From assembly GCA_029194665.1 (NCBI GenBank), contig JARFXO010000005.1, positions 248,001 to 312,000 on the forward strand: a DNA stretch of 64,000 nt, written 5' to 3'. Below, in pieces: positions 40,765-50,346 of the stretch. Position 1 is the first letter of the stretch. Every line of letters starts with the position of its first letter. The DNA is from Nitrospira sp. (GTDB lineage Bacteria > Nitrospirota > Nitrospiria > Nitrospirales > Nitrospiraceae). Made by a program: the position numbers and the translations under genes. Below the pieces are notes generated by a model. That model made no database searches. It had not been told where the DNA came from and saw only the letters and a list, made by a program, of their open reading frames with translations.

Positions 40765-41274
40765 GTGCGAGTCAATCCCGATGAGTTAAGCTTGAAGGAT
40801 AAAGTCGTATTCATCAATCGCGTTGCCAAAGTGGTGAAAGGTGGGAAGCGGTTCAACTTCTGTGCGCTTGTCGTGGTCGGTGACGGTCATGGCTGGGTTG
40901 GGATAGGCAAGGGGAAAGCCGCTGAAGTCCCGGTGGCGATTTCAAAGGCCGTCGAACAAGCCAAGAAACACCTCGTTCACGTCGCGCTGAAAGGCGGAAC
41001 CATCCCTCATGAGGTGCATGGGTTGTTTGGGGGAGAGCACGTATTGCTTAAGCCGGCCGTCGACGGTACCGGAATTATCGCCGGAGGGGCGGTTCGTGCC
41101 GTCGTGGAGTTAGTCGGTGCGCATAACGTCATCGCAAAAACGTTGGGCCGTGGGAACCCCTTCAATGCGGTTCGCGCGACGCTAGATGGGCTTACCCAAT
41201 TGAGAAACTTGGATGATGTTCTGCGCTTCCGTAGGCAAGCGGTTGCCGAAGGGCGAGAAAGGGCTACAGTGTGA
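40765..41274 (+). CDS. rpsE: Ribosomal protein uS5
   Basis: 169 residues from GTG 40765. [25 protein letters not shown] and the [20 protein letters not shown] region are typical. S5 helps decoding fidelity and mRNA unwinding. The stop TGA overlaps the rpmD ATG. Confidence 0.97.
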   Translation: MRVNPDELSLKDKVVFINRVAKVVKGGKRFNFCALVVVGDGHGWVGIGKGKAAEVPVAISKAVEQAKKHLVHVALKGGTIPHEVHGLFGGEHVLLKPAVDGTGIIAGGAVRAVVELVGAHNVIAKTLGRGNPFNAVRATLDGLTQLRNLDDVLRFRRQAVAEGRERATV

Positions 41275-41492
41275 TGGATTCCGCAAAGACTGCAAAAGCT
41301 CCCAATCATGATGTTCAAACTGTGCGGGTGACATTGCGACGTAGCGCCATCGGAACACCTGAACGGCATCGCCTTGTCTTGCGTGGTCTGGGTCTTCGAC
41401 GTATTCGACAGACGGTTATCCGTCCGGACACGCCTCAGGTGCGAGGAATGATCCGTAAAGTCGGCTATCTGCTTGAGGTTGGAAAGCCATGA
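41274..41492 (+). CDS. rpmD: Ribosomal protein uL30
   Basis: 72 residues from the ATG in TGATG (a GTG three bases earlier is an alternative). It contains [25 protein letters not shown] and ends in [13 protein letters not shown]. The N-terminus is about 10 residues longer than in E. coli. Overlaps rplO. Confidence 0.94.
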   Translation: MDSAKTAKAPNHDVQTVRVTLRRSAIGTPERHRLVLRGLGLRRIRQTVIRPDTPQVRGMIRKVGYLLEVGKP

Positions 41493-41938
41493 ACCTCCAT
41501 GATCTGGCTCCCGCACAAGGAGCAAAGAAGCGACGAAAACGCATAGGACGAGGGCCTGGGTCCGGTCACGGGAAGACCGCCACAAAAGGTCATAAGGGAC
41601 TGTTGGCTCGATCAGGGGGTGGCAAACGTCCGGGATTTGAAGGCGGACAGATGCCCTTGGTACGCCGACTGCCCAAGTTCGGCTTCACCAACCCGGCACG
41701 GACGGAATATGCAGTCGTCAACATTAAGAGTTTTGAACGATGGGTCGGAAACGAGCCGGTCACGCCACAAGCCATGGTTGATGCCGGACTAGTGAAGCGA
41801 AAAAAGTTGCCGATTAAAATTCTTGGCAATGGCGAGTTGAAGAGATCGCTCGTTGTTCAGGCGCATAAGTTCAGTAAATCGGCTGAAGCCAAGATCCAAG
41901 CGGCCGGAGGGCGAGTCGAGGTCATCGGCGGTGCTTGA
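41489..41938 (+). CDS. rplO: Ribosomal protein uL15
   Basis: 149 residues, starting at the ATGA overlap with rpm[30 protein letters not shown] and the [14 protein letters not shown] motif are classic. Its end overlaps the secY start by eight bases. Confidence 0.97.
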   Translation: MNLHDLAPAQGAKKRRKRIGRGPGSGHGKTATKGHKGLLARSGGGKRPGFEGGQMPLVRRLPKFGFTNPARTEYAVVNIKSFERWVGNEPVTPQAMVDAGLVKRKKLPIKILGNGELKRSLVVQAHKFSKSAEAKIQAAGGRVEVIGGA

Positions 41939-43250
41939 ACGGCTCCTGACCAGTTTTCAGAATATCTTCAAGATCCCCGAGCTGCGGACTCGTGTTCTCT
42001 TTACGCTCGGCATGCTTGTGGTGTATCGGATCGGGTCTCACATCCCGACTCCTGGCATCAACGGTGAGGCCCTTTCCGAGTTTTTGCAAAAACAAGGGGG
42101 GGCCTTGTTGGGGTTCCTCGATATTTTCTCAGGCGGTTCATTATCCCGCCTGACGATTTTTGCGCTGGGCATAATGCCCTACATCAGCGCATCGATCATC
42201 CTCCAACTGTTGACGGTCGTCATCCCGCATTTGACCAAATTGGCCAAGGAGGGCGAACGAGGTCGGAAGAAGATCATTCAATACACCCGGTTTGGGACGA
42301 TCGGCATTGCCCTGATTCAGGGGTTTGGTATTGCGGTTGGACTGGAACAAATGAATCAGGGAGCGTTCGTGCTCAATGCGGGATGGGGATTCCGTCTCAT
42401 GACGGTCATCACGTTGACGGCCGGCACGGGGTTCCTGATGTGGCTCGGTGAACAGATCACTGAGCGAGGGATCGGCAATGGCATCTCTTTGATCATTTTT
42501 GCCGGGATTGTCGCCAGGCTGCCTGCGGCCGTGGCACAGACCTACAATCTGTACGAAATCGGTCAGCTCAATGCGTTTGTATTGATCGGATTGACGGTTT
42601 TGATGATCGGCGTCGTCGCCGCCATTGTTTTTTTGGAGAGTGGGCGCCGGAAAATTCCGGTGCAGTATGCAAAGCGGGTGATCGGGCGACGGGTCTATGG
42701 AGGACAGAGTACACACATTCCATTGAAGATCAATACGGCCGGGGTCATTCCACCCATATTTGCCTCGTCGATCATCGCATTTCCTGCGACCATTGCGGGG
42801 TTCTTTGAGACGCCATGGGTGAAATCGATCGGGGCGCAGCTGGCCCCTGGATCGCTGCTCTACACCTTGATGTATGTAGGGCTCATCATCTTTTTCTGTT
42901 TTTTCTACACGGCAGTGGTCCTTAACCCCGTTGATATGGCCGACAACATGAAAAAGTACGGAGGTTTTATTCCTGGTATCAGGCCTGGTCAACGAACCTC
43001 CGACTATATCTACAATGTCCTCACGAAGATTACATTTGCCGGCGCTATCTATCTGGCCATCGTCTGTGTAATTCCGGAATTTCTCATTTATAAGCTGAAT
43101 GTGCCTTTTTATTTTGGCGGCACCTCCCTGTTGATCGTTATTGGCGTGGGCCTGGATACGGCCCAGCAAATTGAATCCCATATGTTGATGCGGAATTACG
43201 AGGGATTTTTAGGCAAGGGTATGGCTCCGTTGCGCGGGAGGAGCGGGTAG
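41931..43250 (+). CDS. secY: Preprotein translocase subunit SecY
   Basis: 439 residues from GTG 41931 (product begins [20 protein letters not shown]), overlapping rplO. A longer frame back to 41853 lies within rplO. Ten transmembrane helices can be traced. The plug/pore region (GGSLSRLTIFALGIMPYISASII) and the cytoplasmic loop after GRRKIPVQYAKRVIGRR are intact. It forms the inner-membrane protein channel with SecE, encoded at 16662. Confidence 0.97.
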   Translation: MLERLLTSFQNIFKIPELRTRVLFTLGMLVVYRIGSHIPTPGINGEALSEFLQKQGGALLGFLDIFSGGSLSRLTIFALGIMPYISASIILQLLTVVIPHLTKLAKEGERGRKKIIQYTRFGTIGIALIQGFGIAVGLEQMNQGAFVLNAGWGFRLMTVITLTAGTGFLMWLGEQITERGIGNGISLIIFAGIVARLPAAVAQTYNLYEIGQLNAFVLIGLTVLMIGVVAAIVFLESGRRKIPVQYAKRVIGRRVYGGQSTHIPLKINTAGVIPPIFASSIIAFPATIAGFFETPWVKSIGAQLAPGSLLYTLMYVGLIIFFCFFYTAVVLNPVDMADNMKKYGGFIPGIRPGQRTSDYIYNVLTKITFAGAIYLAIVCVIPEFLIYKLNVPFYFGGTSLLIVIGVGLDTAQQIESHMLMRNYEGFLGKGMAPLRGRSG

Positions 43251-43254
43251 GGAC

Positions 43255-43911
43255 ATGCGGCTTGTGTTTCTCGGTGCTCCGGGTGTTGGGAAAGGTACGC
43301 AGGCTGATAAGGCTGCCGTTCAGTATCGCATTCGTAAGATTTCAACCGGTGATTTACTTCGGGAGGCGGTTCGGAATAGGACGCCCCTTGGCCTTGAAGC
43401 CAAAGAGCATATGGATCAGGGAAGGTTGGTTCCAGATTCAGTCGTCATAGGACTGGTACGGGAGAAACTTGCTGATTCATCACATGCCAATGGGTTTATT
43501 CTCGATGGATTTCCAAGGACGGTTCATCAGGCTGAAGCGCTCGCGAAGGTGCTTGCTGAACGAGGCCTTCAGCTGGATCGAGTGATTCATTTCAGGGTTT
43601 CACGAGAAGAAATTGTCAAGCGGTTGAGCGGGCGCCGGAGCTGTCCCAAGTGCCAGGCGACCTATCATGTGGAGTTCGCGCCATCCAAGAGTGGCAATTT
43701 CTGTGAACGTTGTGGAGCAGCGTTGGTTCAGCGAAGCGATGATCAGCCGGAAGCGATCGAGATGCGTCTTCGTGTATATGAAGAGCAGACAGCGCCCTTG
43801 ATCACCTTTTATGAGGACAAGCAAGTTTTGTCGCATCTCAATGGCGCCGAACCGGTTGAGACGGTCTATCACAATCTCGTGAGAGAGCTGACGGCATACC
43901 AGACGGCATGA
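43255..43911 (+). CDS. adk: Adenylate kinase with zinc-binding lid
   Basis: 218 residues. The P-loop is GAPGVGKGTQ, NMP-binding DGFPRT is present, and the lid contains CPKCQATYH...CERCG, a four-Cys zinc site as in Gram-positive-type enzymes. It interconverts ATP, AMP and ADP. Starts four bases after secY and overlaps map by ATGA. Confidence 0.97.
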   Translation: MRLVFLGAPGVGKGTQADKAAVQYRIRKISTGDLLREAVRNRTPLGLEAKEHMDQGRLVPDSVVIGLVREKLADSSHANGFILDGFPRTVHQAEALAKVLAERGLQLDRVIHFRVSREEIVKRLSGRRSCPKCQATYHVEFAPSKSGNFCERCGAALVQRSDDQPEAIEMRLRVYEEQTAPLITFYEDKQVLSHLNGAEPVETVYHNLVRELTAYQTA

Positions 43912-44666
43912 TCATTCTGAAAACGCCCTCCGAGATTACGGTGATGGCCGAGGCGTCAAGAGTGGTAGCTGAAGCGCTCGCGATTGTGAGGAAAGCAGTC
44001 TGTCCAGGTATCAGCACGGATGAGTTGGACTGTATTGCCGAGGAAGCGATACGGGCCAGGGGGGCAGTTCCAGCGTTCAAAGGCTACCGGAACTATCCCA
44101 AGACCCTTTGTGCATCCGTGAACGAACAGGTCGTTCACGGTATCCCTTCGAAGCGAAAGCTAAAGGAGGGGGATATCATCGGATTGGATCTCGGTGCTAT
44201 TGTGGGTGGGTTCTATGGGGATTCTGCCGTGACGGTAGCGGTTGGGCGGATTCCAGAAGCGACAGAAAAACTGGTTCGAGTGACGGAAGAGGCACTTTAT
44301 CTTGGGATCAAGCAGGCTGTGGTCGGCAACCGTTTGACAGACATTTCGAACGCTGTGCAACAACATGTCGAATACGCTGGCTACTCGGTTGTCACCGAGT
44401 TTGTGGGCCATGGGATTGGTCGGCAATTGCATGAGGAGCCTCAAGTTCCCAACTATGGGAAGCCGAGTCAAGGGCCTCGATTGCAACCAGGTATGGTGCT
44501 GGCGATCGAACCAATGGTGAACATGGGTCGGAGTGCCGTGCGTGTGCTTGGGGATCGGTGGACAGCAGTCACGGTAGATGGAAGCCTATCTGCTCACTTC
44601 GAACATACGATCGCCGTCCAAGCCAGCGGAGCGCCTCGCATTTTGAGCCAATTGGAGACAACCTAG
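43908..44666 (+). CDS. map: Methionine aminopeptidase, type I
   Basis: 252 residues. All five metal ligands can be assigned: Asp in [10 protein letters not shown], Asp in FYGDSAVTV, His in [12 protein letters not shown], Glu in [10 protein letters not shown] and Glu in AHFEHTIAV. It removes the initiator Met from new proteins. Co-translation with adk and infA is usual in bacteria. Confidence 0.97.
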   Translation: MIILKTPSEITVMAEASRVVAEALAIVRKAVCPGISTDELDCIAEEAIRARGAVPAFKGYRNYPKTLCASVNEQVVHGIPSKRKLKEGDIIGLDLGAIVGGFYGDSAVTVAVGRIPEATEKLVRVTEEALYLGIKQAVVGNRLTDISNAVQQHVEYAGYSVVTEFVGHGIGRQLHEEPQVPNYGKPSQGPRLQPGMVLAIEPMVNMGRSAVRVLGDRWTAVTVDGSLSAHFEHTIAVQASGAPRILSQLETT

Positions 44667-44698
44667 AGTCGGTTCATCAGGAAAGAATACAGCAGGAC

Positions 44699-44917
44699 GT
44701 GGCAAAAGAAGACATTATTGAAGTCCAAGGCTTGGTGGCGGAGACGCTTCCCAACGCCATGTTTCGGGTCAAGCTGGATAACGGCCATGTCATACTGGCT
44801 CACATCTCTGGGAAAATGCGGATGCATTTTATCCGTATCCTGCCCGGCGACAAGGTCACGGTGGAAATGTCACCATACGATTTGACCAGGGGCCGCATCA
44901 CCTATCGCTTCAAGTAA
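44699..44917 (+). CDS. infA: Translation initiation factor IF-1
   Basis: 72 residues from GTG 44699 ([20 protein letters not shown]), the usual length. The OB-fold [25 protein letters not shown] is diagnostic. A longer frame from 44558 lies within map. IF-1 occupies the A site during initiation. Confidence 0.96.
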   Translation: MAKEDIIEVQGLVAETLPNAMFRVKLDNGHVILAHISGKMRMHFIRILPGDKVTVEMSPYDLTRGRITYRFK

Positions 44918-44935
44918 CGGGAGTGGCGAATTGTC

Positions 44936-45049
44936 ATGAAGGTCAAATCATCAGTGAAGCCCATATGTGCCAAATGCAAGGTTGTCCGTCGTCGGGGGGT
45001 CGTGCGGATTTTATGCAAAAACCCACGCCATAAGCAGCGACAAGGATGA
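44936..45049 (+). CDS. rpmJ: Ribosomal protein bL36
   Basis: 37 residues from ATG 44936 ([17 protein letters not shown]). Ligands CAKC, a third Cys in [14 protein letters not shown] and a His complete the zinc site. This is the standard zinc-containing L36. Confidence 0.96.
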   Translation: MKVKSSVKPICAKCKVVRRRGVVRILCKNPRHKQRQG

Positions 45050-45067
45050 AGAAAAGTGCCGAGCCGT

Positions 45068-45141
45068 GAGTGTTGAGTTCGGAGCCGGCATTATAGCGGA
45101 TCCCAATGAGGAGACATTTCACAGCATAGAACTCAACGCTC
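45068..45141 (+). repeat. Inverted repeat between rpmJ and rpsM
   Basis: GAGTGTTGAGTTC at 45068-45080 pairs with GAACTCAACGCTC at 45129-45141 with one G-U position, enclosing 48 bases. Related GAGTTC/CTCAACGC strings occur near 32745-32785 and CTCAGCACT strings near 16240-16265, suggesting a dispersed intergenic repeat family. Confidence 0.55.
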
Positions 45142-45165
45142 CGCACTTAGAACTGGAGGGGAGGA

Positions 45166-45564
45166 ATGGCACGTATTGCCGGCATCGATTTGCCACGGAA
45201 TAAGCGGACGGATATCGGGTTGACCTACATCTATGGAATCGGACGCATGTCGGCTCAGAAGATTCTCAATGAAGCGGGAATCGATGGAGCGGTCCGGGTC
45301 AAAGACCTGAGCGAAGATAGGATCGTCAAGTTGCGTGAAATCATCGAACGTGATTACAGGGTCGAAGGAGACCTACGCAAAGAGGTGTCGTTGAATATCA
45401 AGCGGTTGGTTGATACGGGGACCTATCGAGGGTTGCGTCATCGCAAAAGCCTGCCGGTCCGCGGACAACGAACCAAAACCAATGCTCGGACACGTAAAGG
45501 ACGGCGCGCAGGCGTCAGTAGCAAGCCGAGACCCACGGTGACCAAAGGGGCCTCGAGCACCTAG
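45166..45564 (+). CDS. rpsM: Ribosomal protein uS13
   Basis: 132 residues. It begins [26 protein letters not shown] and contains [26 protein letters not shown]. The C-terminal tail is about 10 residues longer than in E. coli. S13 bridges the head to the 50S. Start of the alpha operon genes. Confidence 0.97.
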   Translation: MARIAGIDLPRNKRTDIGLTYIYGIGRMSAQKILNEAGIDGAVRVKDLSEDRIVKLREIIERDYRVEGDLRKEVSLNIKRLVDTGTYRGLRHRKSLPVRGQRTKTNARTRKGRRAGVSSKPRPTVTKGASST

Positions 45565-45591
45565 TCTGCAGAAACAGCCGAAGGAGTTCGC

Positions 45592-45975
45592 ATGAGCGTC
45601 AAAAAAGGGAAAAAGAAAGAACGTCGGATAGTCCAAAGTGGAGTGGCACATGTTCAGGCCTCATTCAACAATACGATTGTGACTATCACTGACATGAGCG
45701 GAAACACGGTGGTGTGGGCAAGCGCAGGCAATCAAGGGTTCAAAGGATCGAGGAAGAGTACCCCCTTTGCTGCTCAGCGAGCCGGGGAGACCGCAGCGCG
45801 AAAAGCCATGGAAAGCGGAATGCGGCAAGTCGATGTGTATGTGAATGGACCAGGGTCCGGTCGCGAATCGGCGATCCGTTCACTCCAAGGAGCGGGTTTG
45901 CGGATCAATCTGATTCGCGATGTCACGCCGATCCCGCATAATGGTTGTCGACCTCCCAAACGTCGGAGAGTCTAA
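45592..45975 (+). CDS. rpsK: Ribosomal protein uS11
   Basis: 127 residues. [30 protein letters not shown] and the C-terminal [19 protein letters not shown] are standard. It lies on the 30S platform near the E-site mRNA. Confidence 0.97.
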   Translation: MSVKKGKKKERRIVQSGVAHVQASFNNTIVTITDMSGNTVVWASAGNQGFKGSRKSTPFAAQRAGETAARKAMESGMRQVDVYVNGPGSGRESAIRSLQGAGLRINLIRDVTPIPHNGCRPPKRRRV

Positions 45976-46055
45976 GGGACGTGAAACGTTAATCGTTAAA
46001 CGTGAATCGAGGGGCGATTAACGAGTAACGTCTAACGGTTAACGAAGAACGAGGA
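45976..46055 (+). repeat. Palindromic intergenic repeat before rpsD
   Basis: About 80 bases made of repeated AACGTTAATCG, CGATTAACGAGTAACG and GGTTAACGAAG strings, able to form several alternative hairpins. It is the closest relative of the spacer before rplV (35521-35604). It ends at the rpsD ribosome-binding site. Confidence 0.55.
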
Positions 46056-46062
46056 GGGAGCA

Positions 46063-46689
46063 GTGGCAAAGTATCGTGGTCCAGTCTGTCGGTTGTGTCG
46101 ACGAGAAGGGGAGAAGCTGTTTCTCAAAGGCACGCGTTGTATGACGGAAAAGTGCGCGGTCGAGCGCCGGAGTTATCCGCCTGGCCAACATGGGCAGGGG
46201 CGACAGCGCACTTCTGACTATAGTCTGCAGCTGCGCGAAAAGCAGAAGCTGCGTCGGATCTACGGCCTTCAGGAACGCCAATTTCGCGGCGTCTTCGAAC
46301 GTGCAGAACGACAGACCGGCGTTACGGGCGACGCCTTGTTGCGTTTGCTCGAATGTCGCGTGGACAATGTGGCCTATCGATTAGGATTCGGTGCATCGCG
46401 CAAGCAAGCTCGCCAGATGGTGAGTCATGGTCATTTCACCATCAATGGTAAGAAGATTACGGTGGCTGGGGCGCTGGTGAAACCGGGAGATGTGATCGAA
46501 ATTCGTGAACGGAGTCGCGACTTGGCCGCAATCCAGGCGGCATTGGACTCGGTTGACAGTCGAGGCATTCCTGAGTGGCTTGAGCTTGACAAAGGCGCGT
46601 TCAAGGGCACTGTTCGCGCGTTGCCGGCCAAGGAGCAAATCGCGTTGCCGGTCAACGAACAGATGGTCGTGGAATTATACTCACGATAG
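46063..46689 (+). CDS. rpsD: Ribosomal protein uS4
   Basis: 208 residues from GTG 46063, after GGAGGGAG. The N-terminus has CRLCRREGEKLFLKGTRC..KC, a zinc-binding Cys cluster. The S4 domain VDNVAYRLGFGASRKQARQMVSHGH follows. S4 starts 16S assembly and usually represses the alpha operon. Confidence 0.97.
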   Translation: MAKYRGPVCRLCRREGEKLFLKGTRCMTEKCAVERRSYPPGQHGQGRQRTSDYSLQLREKQKLRRIYGLQERQFRGVFERAERQTGVTGDALLRLLECRVDNVAYRLGFGASRKQARQMVSHGHFTINGKKITVAGALVKPGDVIEIRERSRDLAAIQAALDSVDSRGIPEWLELDKGAFKGTVRALPAKEQIALPVNEQMVVELYSR

Positions 46690-46771
46690 TCTGCTGTTCT
46701 GAGCTGGGTTGTTCCGAAATCGGGGGTTATCTCTCGATGTTCTAGTCACTCGATGGTATGGAGGGTGGGTC

Positions 46772-47773
46772 ATGATCAAAGCGATGAAAGACTTTCAGAT
46801 CCCCATGCGGGTGGAAGTCGACAAGGATGCACATTCTCCCACATTTGGACGATTCACCACGGAAGCGTTTGAACGGGGGTTTGGCACCACAATCGGTAAT
46901 GCCCTCCGTCGCATATTGTTGTCGTCGCTCACAGGGGCAGCGGTGACCACTGTGAAGATTGAAGGGGTCGTGCACGAGTTTTCGACGATTTCTGGTGTGG
47001 CGGAAGATGTCACAGCAATCATTCTGAATATCAAGAGCTTGCGTTTGGCGCTCCACACGGGGAAACCGAAAACGATACGGTTAAAAAAGAAGGGGCCTGG
47101 AGAAGCAAAAGGGTCGGACATTCTTCACGATGGCGACGTGACGATTCTGACGCCTGATTTGCATATGGCCACTCTCGACAAGGATGCGACCCTGGACATC
47201 GAGATGACGGTGAAACATGGTCGTGGTTACGTGCCAGCCGAGCGTAACAAAGAAGAGGGATTGCCGATCGGGGTGATCGCCATCGATTCCATTTTCTCTC
47301 CGATCAGGAGGGTCAATTTCCATGTTGAGAATGCGAGGGTCGGCCGTATGACCGACTATGACAAACTGACGATGGAGATCTGGACCGACGGCACTATCAG
47401 CCCTCGCGATGCCCTCTCTACTGGGGCCGGGATATTGCGTGAACATCTGGATATTTTTATCAATCCGGAGGAGCGCAGCGATGGGAAGAGCGAAGCGGGC
47501 TACGAGGAATCTCAGCGGGAAGTGAACAAGAATCTCACTCGAAGCGTGAACGAGTTGGAGTTGTCCGTTCGTGCGGCCAATTGTCTGAAGAATGCGAATA
47601 TCAAGACAATCGCCGACCTTGTGCAAAAGTCGGAAGGTGAGATGCTCAGGACAAAAAACTTCGGGAAAAAATCCCTCAACGAAATTAAAGAAATTCTGTC
47701 GGAAATGGGACTTTCGTTAGGAACAAAGATAGAGGTCGGGACTCCACACAATGGAAGCCCAAAAGCTGAATGA
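46772..47773 (+). CDS. rpoA: RNA polymerase alpha subunit
   Basis: 333 residues from ATG 46772, after GAGGGTGGG. The N-terminal dimerisation domain has [25 protein letters not shown]. The C-terminal domain, which binds UP elements and activators, has [22 protein letters not shown] and [16 protein letters not shown] frame back to 46709 has no family match. Confidence 0.98.
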   Translation: MIKAMKDFQIPMRVEVDKDAHSPTFGRFTTEAFERGFGTTIGNALRRILLSSLTGAAVTTVKIEGVVHEFSTISGVAEDVTAIILNIKSLRLALHTGKPKTIRLKKKGPGEAKGSDILHDGDVTILTPDLHMATLDKDATLDIEMTVKHGRGYVPAERNKEEGLPIGVIAIDSIFSPIRRVNFHVENARVGRMTDYDKLTMEIWTDGTISPRDALSTGAGILREHLDIFINPEERSDGKSEAGYEESQREVNKNLTRSVNELELSVRAANCLKNANIKTIADLVQKSEGEMLRTKNFGKKSLNEIKEILSEMGLSLGTKIEVGTPHNGSPKAE

Positions 47774-47797
47774 CGCGTTCCAATCAAGAGGATTACC

Positions 47798-48229
47798 GTG
47801 CGACATAGAAAAAAGGGGCGACAACTTGGGCGGCAGACGAAGCACCGGGGAGCATTGTTTCGGAACTTAGTGACCTCGTTGTTAGACCAAGAGCGTATCG
47901 AGACCACCGGAGCCAAGGCGAAAGAGGTGCGAGGGTTTGCCGATCGCATGATCACCCTTGGCAAGGAAGGTACTCTGCAGGCGCGCCGTCGAGCCTTAGG
48001 ATTTCTTCACAGTAAGGCCGTTGTGTCTAAACTATTCAGTGATGTGGCGACACGATTCAAGGATCGATCCGGTGGGTACACCAGGATCATCAAAACTCGT
48101 CGCCGTATTGGCGATGCGGCTGAAATGGTTGCTATCGAATTAGTAGCTCGTCAGGAGCCAACCATAAAGAAAAAGTCCGATGCTCGTACCACTCAACCCG
48201 CACCCACCGAGGTCGGAACATCGCCGTAG
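47798..48229 (+). CDS. rplQ: Ribosomal protein bL17
   Basis: 143 residues from GTG 47798 ([24 protein letters not shown]). [23 protein letters not shown] is typical. It has a C-terminal tail of about 20 residues beyond the E. coli core. It is the last gene of the ribosomal block. Confidence 0.97.
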   Translation: MRHRKKGRQLGRQTKHRGALFRNLVTSLLDQERIETTGAKAKEVRGFADRMITLGKEGTLQARRRALGFLHSKAVVSKLFSDVATRFKDRSGGYTRIIKTRRRIGDAAEMVAIELVARQEPTIKKKSDARTTQPAPTEVGTSP

Positions 48230-48265
48230 TATTCTAAGTTACGACTATTCTGCTGGCGCCATCGA

Positions 48266-48298
48266 GACTCCCATGTGTCAACACATGGGAGTCTTTTT
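48266..48298 (+). terminator. Rho-independent terminator after rplQ
   Basis: A perfect 12-base-pair stem, GACTCCCATGTG with CACATGGGAGTC, has a TCAA tetraloop and is followed by TTTTT. It lies 36 bases past the rplQ stop and should end the long ribosomal operon. Confidence 0.93.
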
Positions 48299-48395
48299 AT
48301 TTTCAGTTCACCGGAGGCCGTTTACTTGGCAGACCGTGCATGCTACGATCGTGCCAGGTGTCGCCCTGCATCTACCAGGGGGGAATTTCTAGCGC

Positions 48396-48968
48396 ATGTG
48401 GGAGCTTGTAGCGAGACGGGCTCTTCTCGCCTTGAGTGTGCTGTTAGCCACATTTCTCGGCTATCTTCTCTTCCGAAACGCAGATTCAGCGTCGAGTAAC
48501 CGACCCATCGCTCCAGAGTCGATTGAACAAGCGGATGCGAAGATCATGGAGTTCACCTTTACACAATCACAAGGCGATGTCGTTCAGTGGCAGGTGCAGG
48601 CTAAACAGGCCCGATTATTCGAGCAAGATAAGCGTGCCGTTCTGCGTGACGTTGCCCTCACCTTTTACGGCGCAGGAGGGGATGAGGTGACTGTGTACGG
48701 GGAAGAGGGAACGCTGGATACCGCGACCAAGAATTTCAGGCTGGCAAATCGTGAAACGCCCATTGTCGTGGAGACGACGAGCGGCTATACGATTTATACC
48801 AACCACTTGATATGGATTGACCAGACACGAGAAATCCGGACGCAAGATCCTGTGCGAATGGTAGGGCATGGGTTGGAGGTGAGGGGACAAGGACTGCTTG
48901 GGCGGCTGGAATCCGAAGAATTTGAGATTCTACAGGATGTGCATGTGGATTTGGCTCCTTCTTCTTAG
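48396..48968 (+). CDS. lptC: LPS export protein LptC
   Basis: 190 residues. One N-terminal membrane anchor (LLALSVLLATFLGYLLF) precedes a periplasmic beta-jellyroll with repeating strands such as YGEEGTLDTATKNFRL and GYTIYTNHLIWIDQTREI. LptC passes LPS from LptBFG to LptA. The start follows AGGGGGG. Its end overlaps lptA, and the order lptC-lptA-lptB-rpoN supports the name. Confidence 0.88.
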   Translation: MWELVARRALLALSVLLATFLGYLLFRNADSASSNRPIAPESIEQADAKIMEFTFTQSQGDVVQWQVQAKQARLFEQDKRAVLRDVALTFYGAGGDEVTVYGEEGTLDTATKNFRLANRETPIVVETTSGYTIYTNHLIWIDQTREIRTQDPVRMVGHGLEVRGQGLLGRLESEEFEILQDVHVDLAPSS

Positions 48969-49548
48969 CGTCTGCTTTGTCGGGTCCACGTCGGCAGCTC
49001 CCTCAACGGAATCGGTGAACCTCAAGAGGAGCATGGAGGCTCCTGGTGTCTCGACCACCATCACATCAAAGAAAATGACGGTACGAAACCAAGACAGCCA
49101 AGCCATTTTCGAGGAAACGGTTGTCCTGACCAGGGGACCTCTGATCGTCCATTCCGATAAGATGGTTGTGTTATTCACTCCCCGAAACCGCACCTCTGCG
49201 CGGCCGTCAGAAGAGGGGACCGATCATCCTGAATCCCGTCGGAATCCCACGGCTCCCAAAGAACCTAACACAGCCTCGACGATGTCGAATCGTTCCGTGA
49301 GTCGTGTCGAGGCGACCGGGGACTCTCATCGTGTCCGGATCCAATACGAGAACGGCAACGCGACTTGCCAAAAAGCCGTATATTTCGTTGATGGAGAGAA
49401 AATCGTGTTGACGGGCGAACCCGTAGCTTGGGAGAAGGGTACACGTGTCAGCGGTAAACAGATTACGATTTTCTTAGCAGAAGAGCGGAGCGTGGTGGAG
49501 GGAGGCTCACACGTCCGTATCGAAGGAGAGGGACAGAACCAGCCATGA
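48943..49548 (+). CDS. lptA: LPS transport periplasmic protein LptA
   Basis: About 201 residues from ATG 48943 (an ATG at 48937 is also possible), overlapping lptC by 26 bases. A signal peptide ([18 protein letters not shown]) leads into an OstA-like fold: [35 protein letters not shown], then [25 protein letters not shown] low-complexity Ser/Pro-rich insertion of about 45 residues interrupts the fold. LptA bridges the periplasm for LPS. Overlaps lptB by ATGA. Confidence 0.85.
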   Translation: MWIWLLLLSVCFVGSTSAAPSTESVNLKRSMEAPGVSTTITSKKMTVRNQDSQAIFEETVVLTRGPLIVHSDKMVVLFTPRNRTSARPSEEGTDHPESRRNPTAPKEPNTASTMSNRSVSRVEATGDSHRVRIQYENGNATCQKAVYFVDGEKIVLTGEPVAWEKGTRVSGKQITIFLAEERSVVEGGSHVRIEGEGQNQP

Positions 49549-50327
49549 CCCGGAGTGCTCATGCAGAATGTGACGCGCTCGTGGAGCCGATTGCAGCCTC
49601 GCAGCGGGATTGTCTACGTGCTACTGGATTGGTAAAAAGTTTCCGTGGCCGCAAAGTCGTCAAAGGTGTCGCCGTCGAGGTGTATGCCGGCGAGGTGGTT
49701 GGACTGCTCGGTCCGAATGGAGCGGGCAAGACCACAATCTTCGACATGATGGTCGGCTTGTGCCAGCCAGATGAAGGGGAGATCACCTTCATCGGTGAAT
49801 CAGTGACCAACCTCCCGATGTACAAACGAGCGCGTCGGGGAATCGGCTACCTACCTCAAGAATCGTCCGTTTTTCGACGGCTTTCGGTGGAAAATAATGT
49901 CTTGGCGATTCTCGAAATGCTGGGGTATGCTCGTAAAGAGCGAAGCCAACGTGTGGATGCCTTACTCAAAGAATTGGACCTCATCAATATACGAAAGAGC
50001 ATGGCCTATGCCCTCTCAGGTGGAGAACGCCGACGTTTGGAGATCACTCGTGCGCTAGCGGCCACACCGTCGTTCATGCTCTTGGATGAACCATTTGCAG
50101 GGATCGATCCGATTGCCGTCGCGGACATTCAGCAGATCATTACACGGTTGAAAGAAAAAAAGATCGGTATATTGATTACTGATCACAATGTACAGGAAAC
50201 GCTTTCAATCGTTGACCGTGCCTACATTATCAATGAAGGATTGATCTTGGAGGCCGGGACTCCCGAAGCCATTGTGCAGAGTCCAACGGCCCGAGCCGTG
50301 TATCTTGGCGAGCAGTTCAAGTTGTAG
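49545..50327 (+). CDS. lptB: LPS export ABC transporter ATPase LptB
   Basis: 260 residues. Walker A is GPNGAGKTT, the signature motif is [11 protein letters not shown], and Walker B is [13 protein letters not shown] followed by the switch His in ITDHNVQET. The N-terminus is about 20 residues longer than E. coli LptB. It powers LPS extraction with LptFG, which are not in this window. Confidence 0.95.
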   Translation: MTRSAHAECDALVEPIAASQRDCLRATGLVKSFRGRKVVKGVAVEVYAGEVVGLLGPNGAGKTTIFDMMVGLCQPDEGEITFIGESVTNLPMYKRARRGIGYLPQESSVFRRLSVENNVLAILEMLGYARKERSQRVDALLKELDLINIRKSMAYALSGGERRRLEITRALAATPSFMLLDEPFAGIDPIAVADIQQIITRLKEKKIGILITDHNVQETLSIVDRAYIINEGLILEAGTPEAIVQSPTARAVYLGEQFKL

Positions 50328-50346
50328 GGGAATAGCAGAAGCATCG

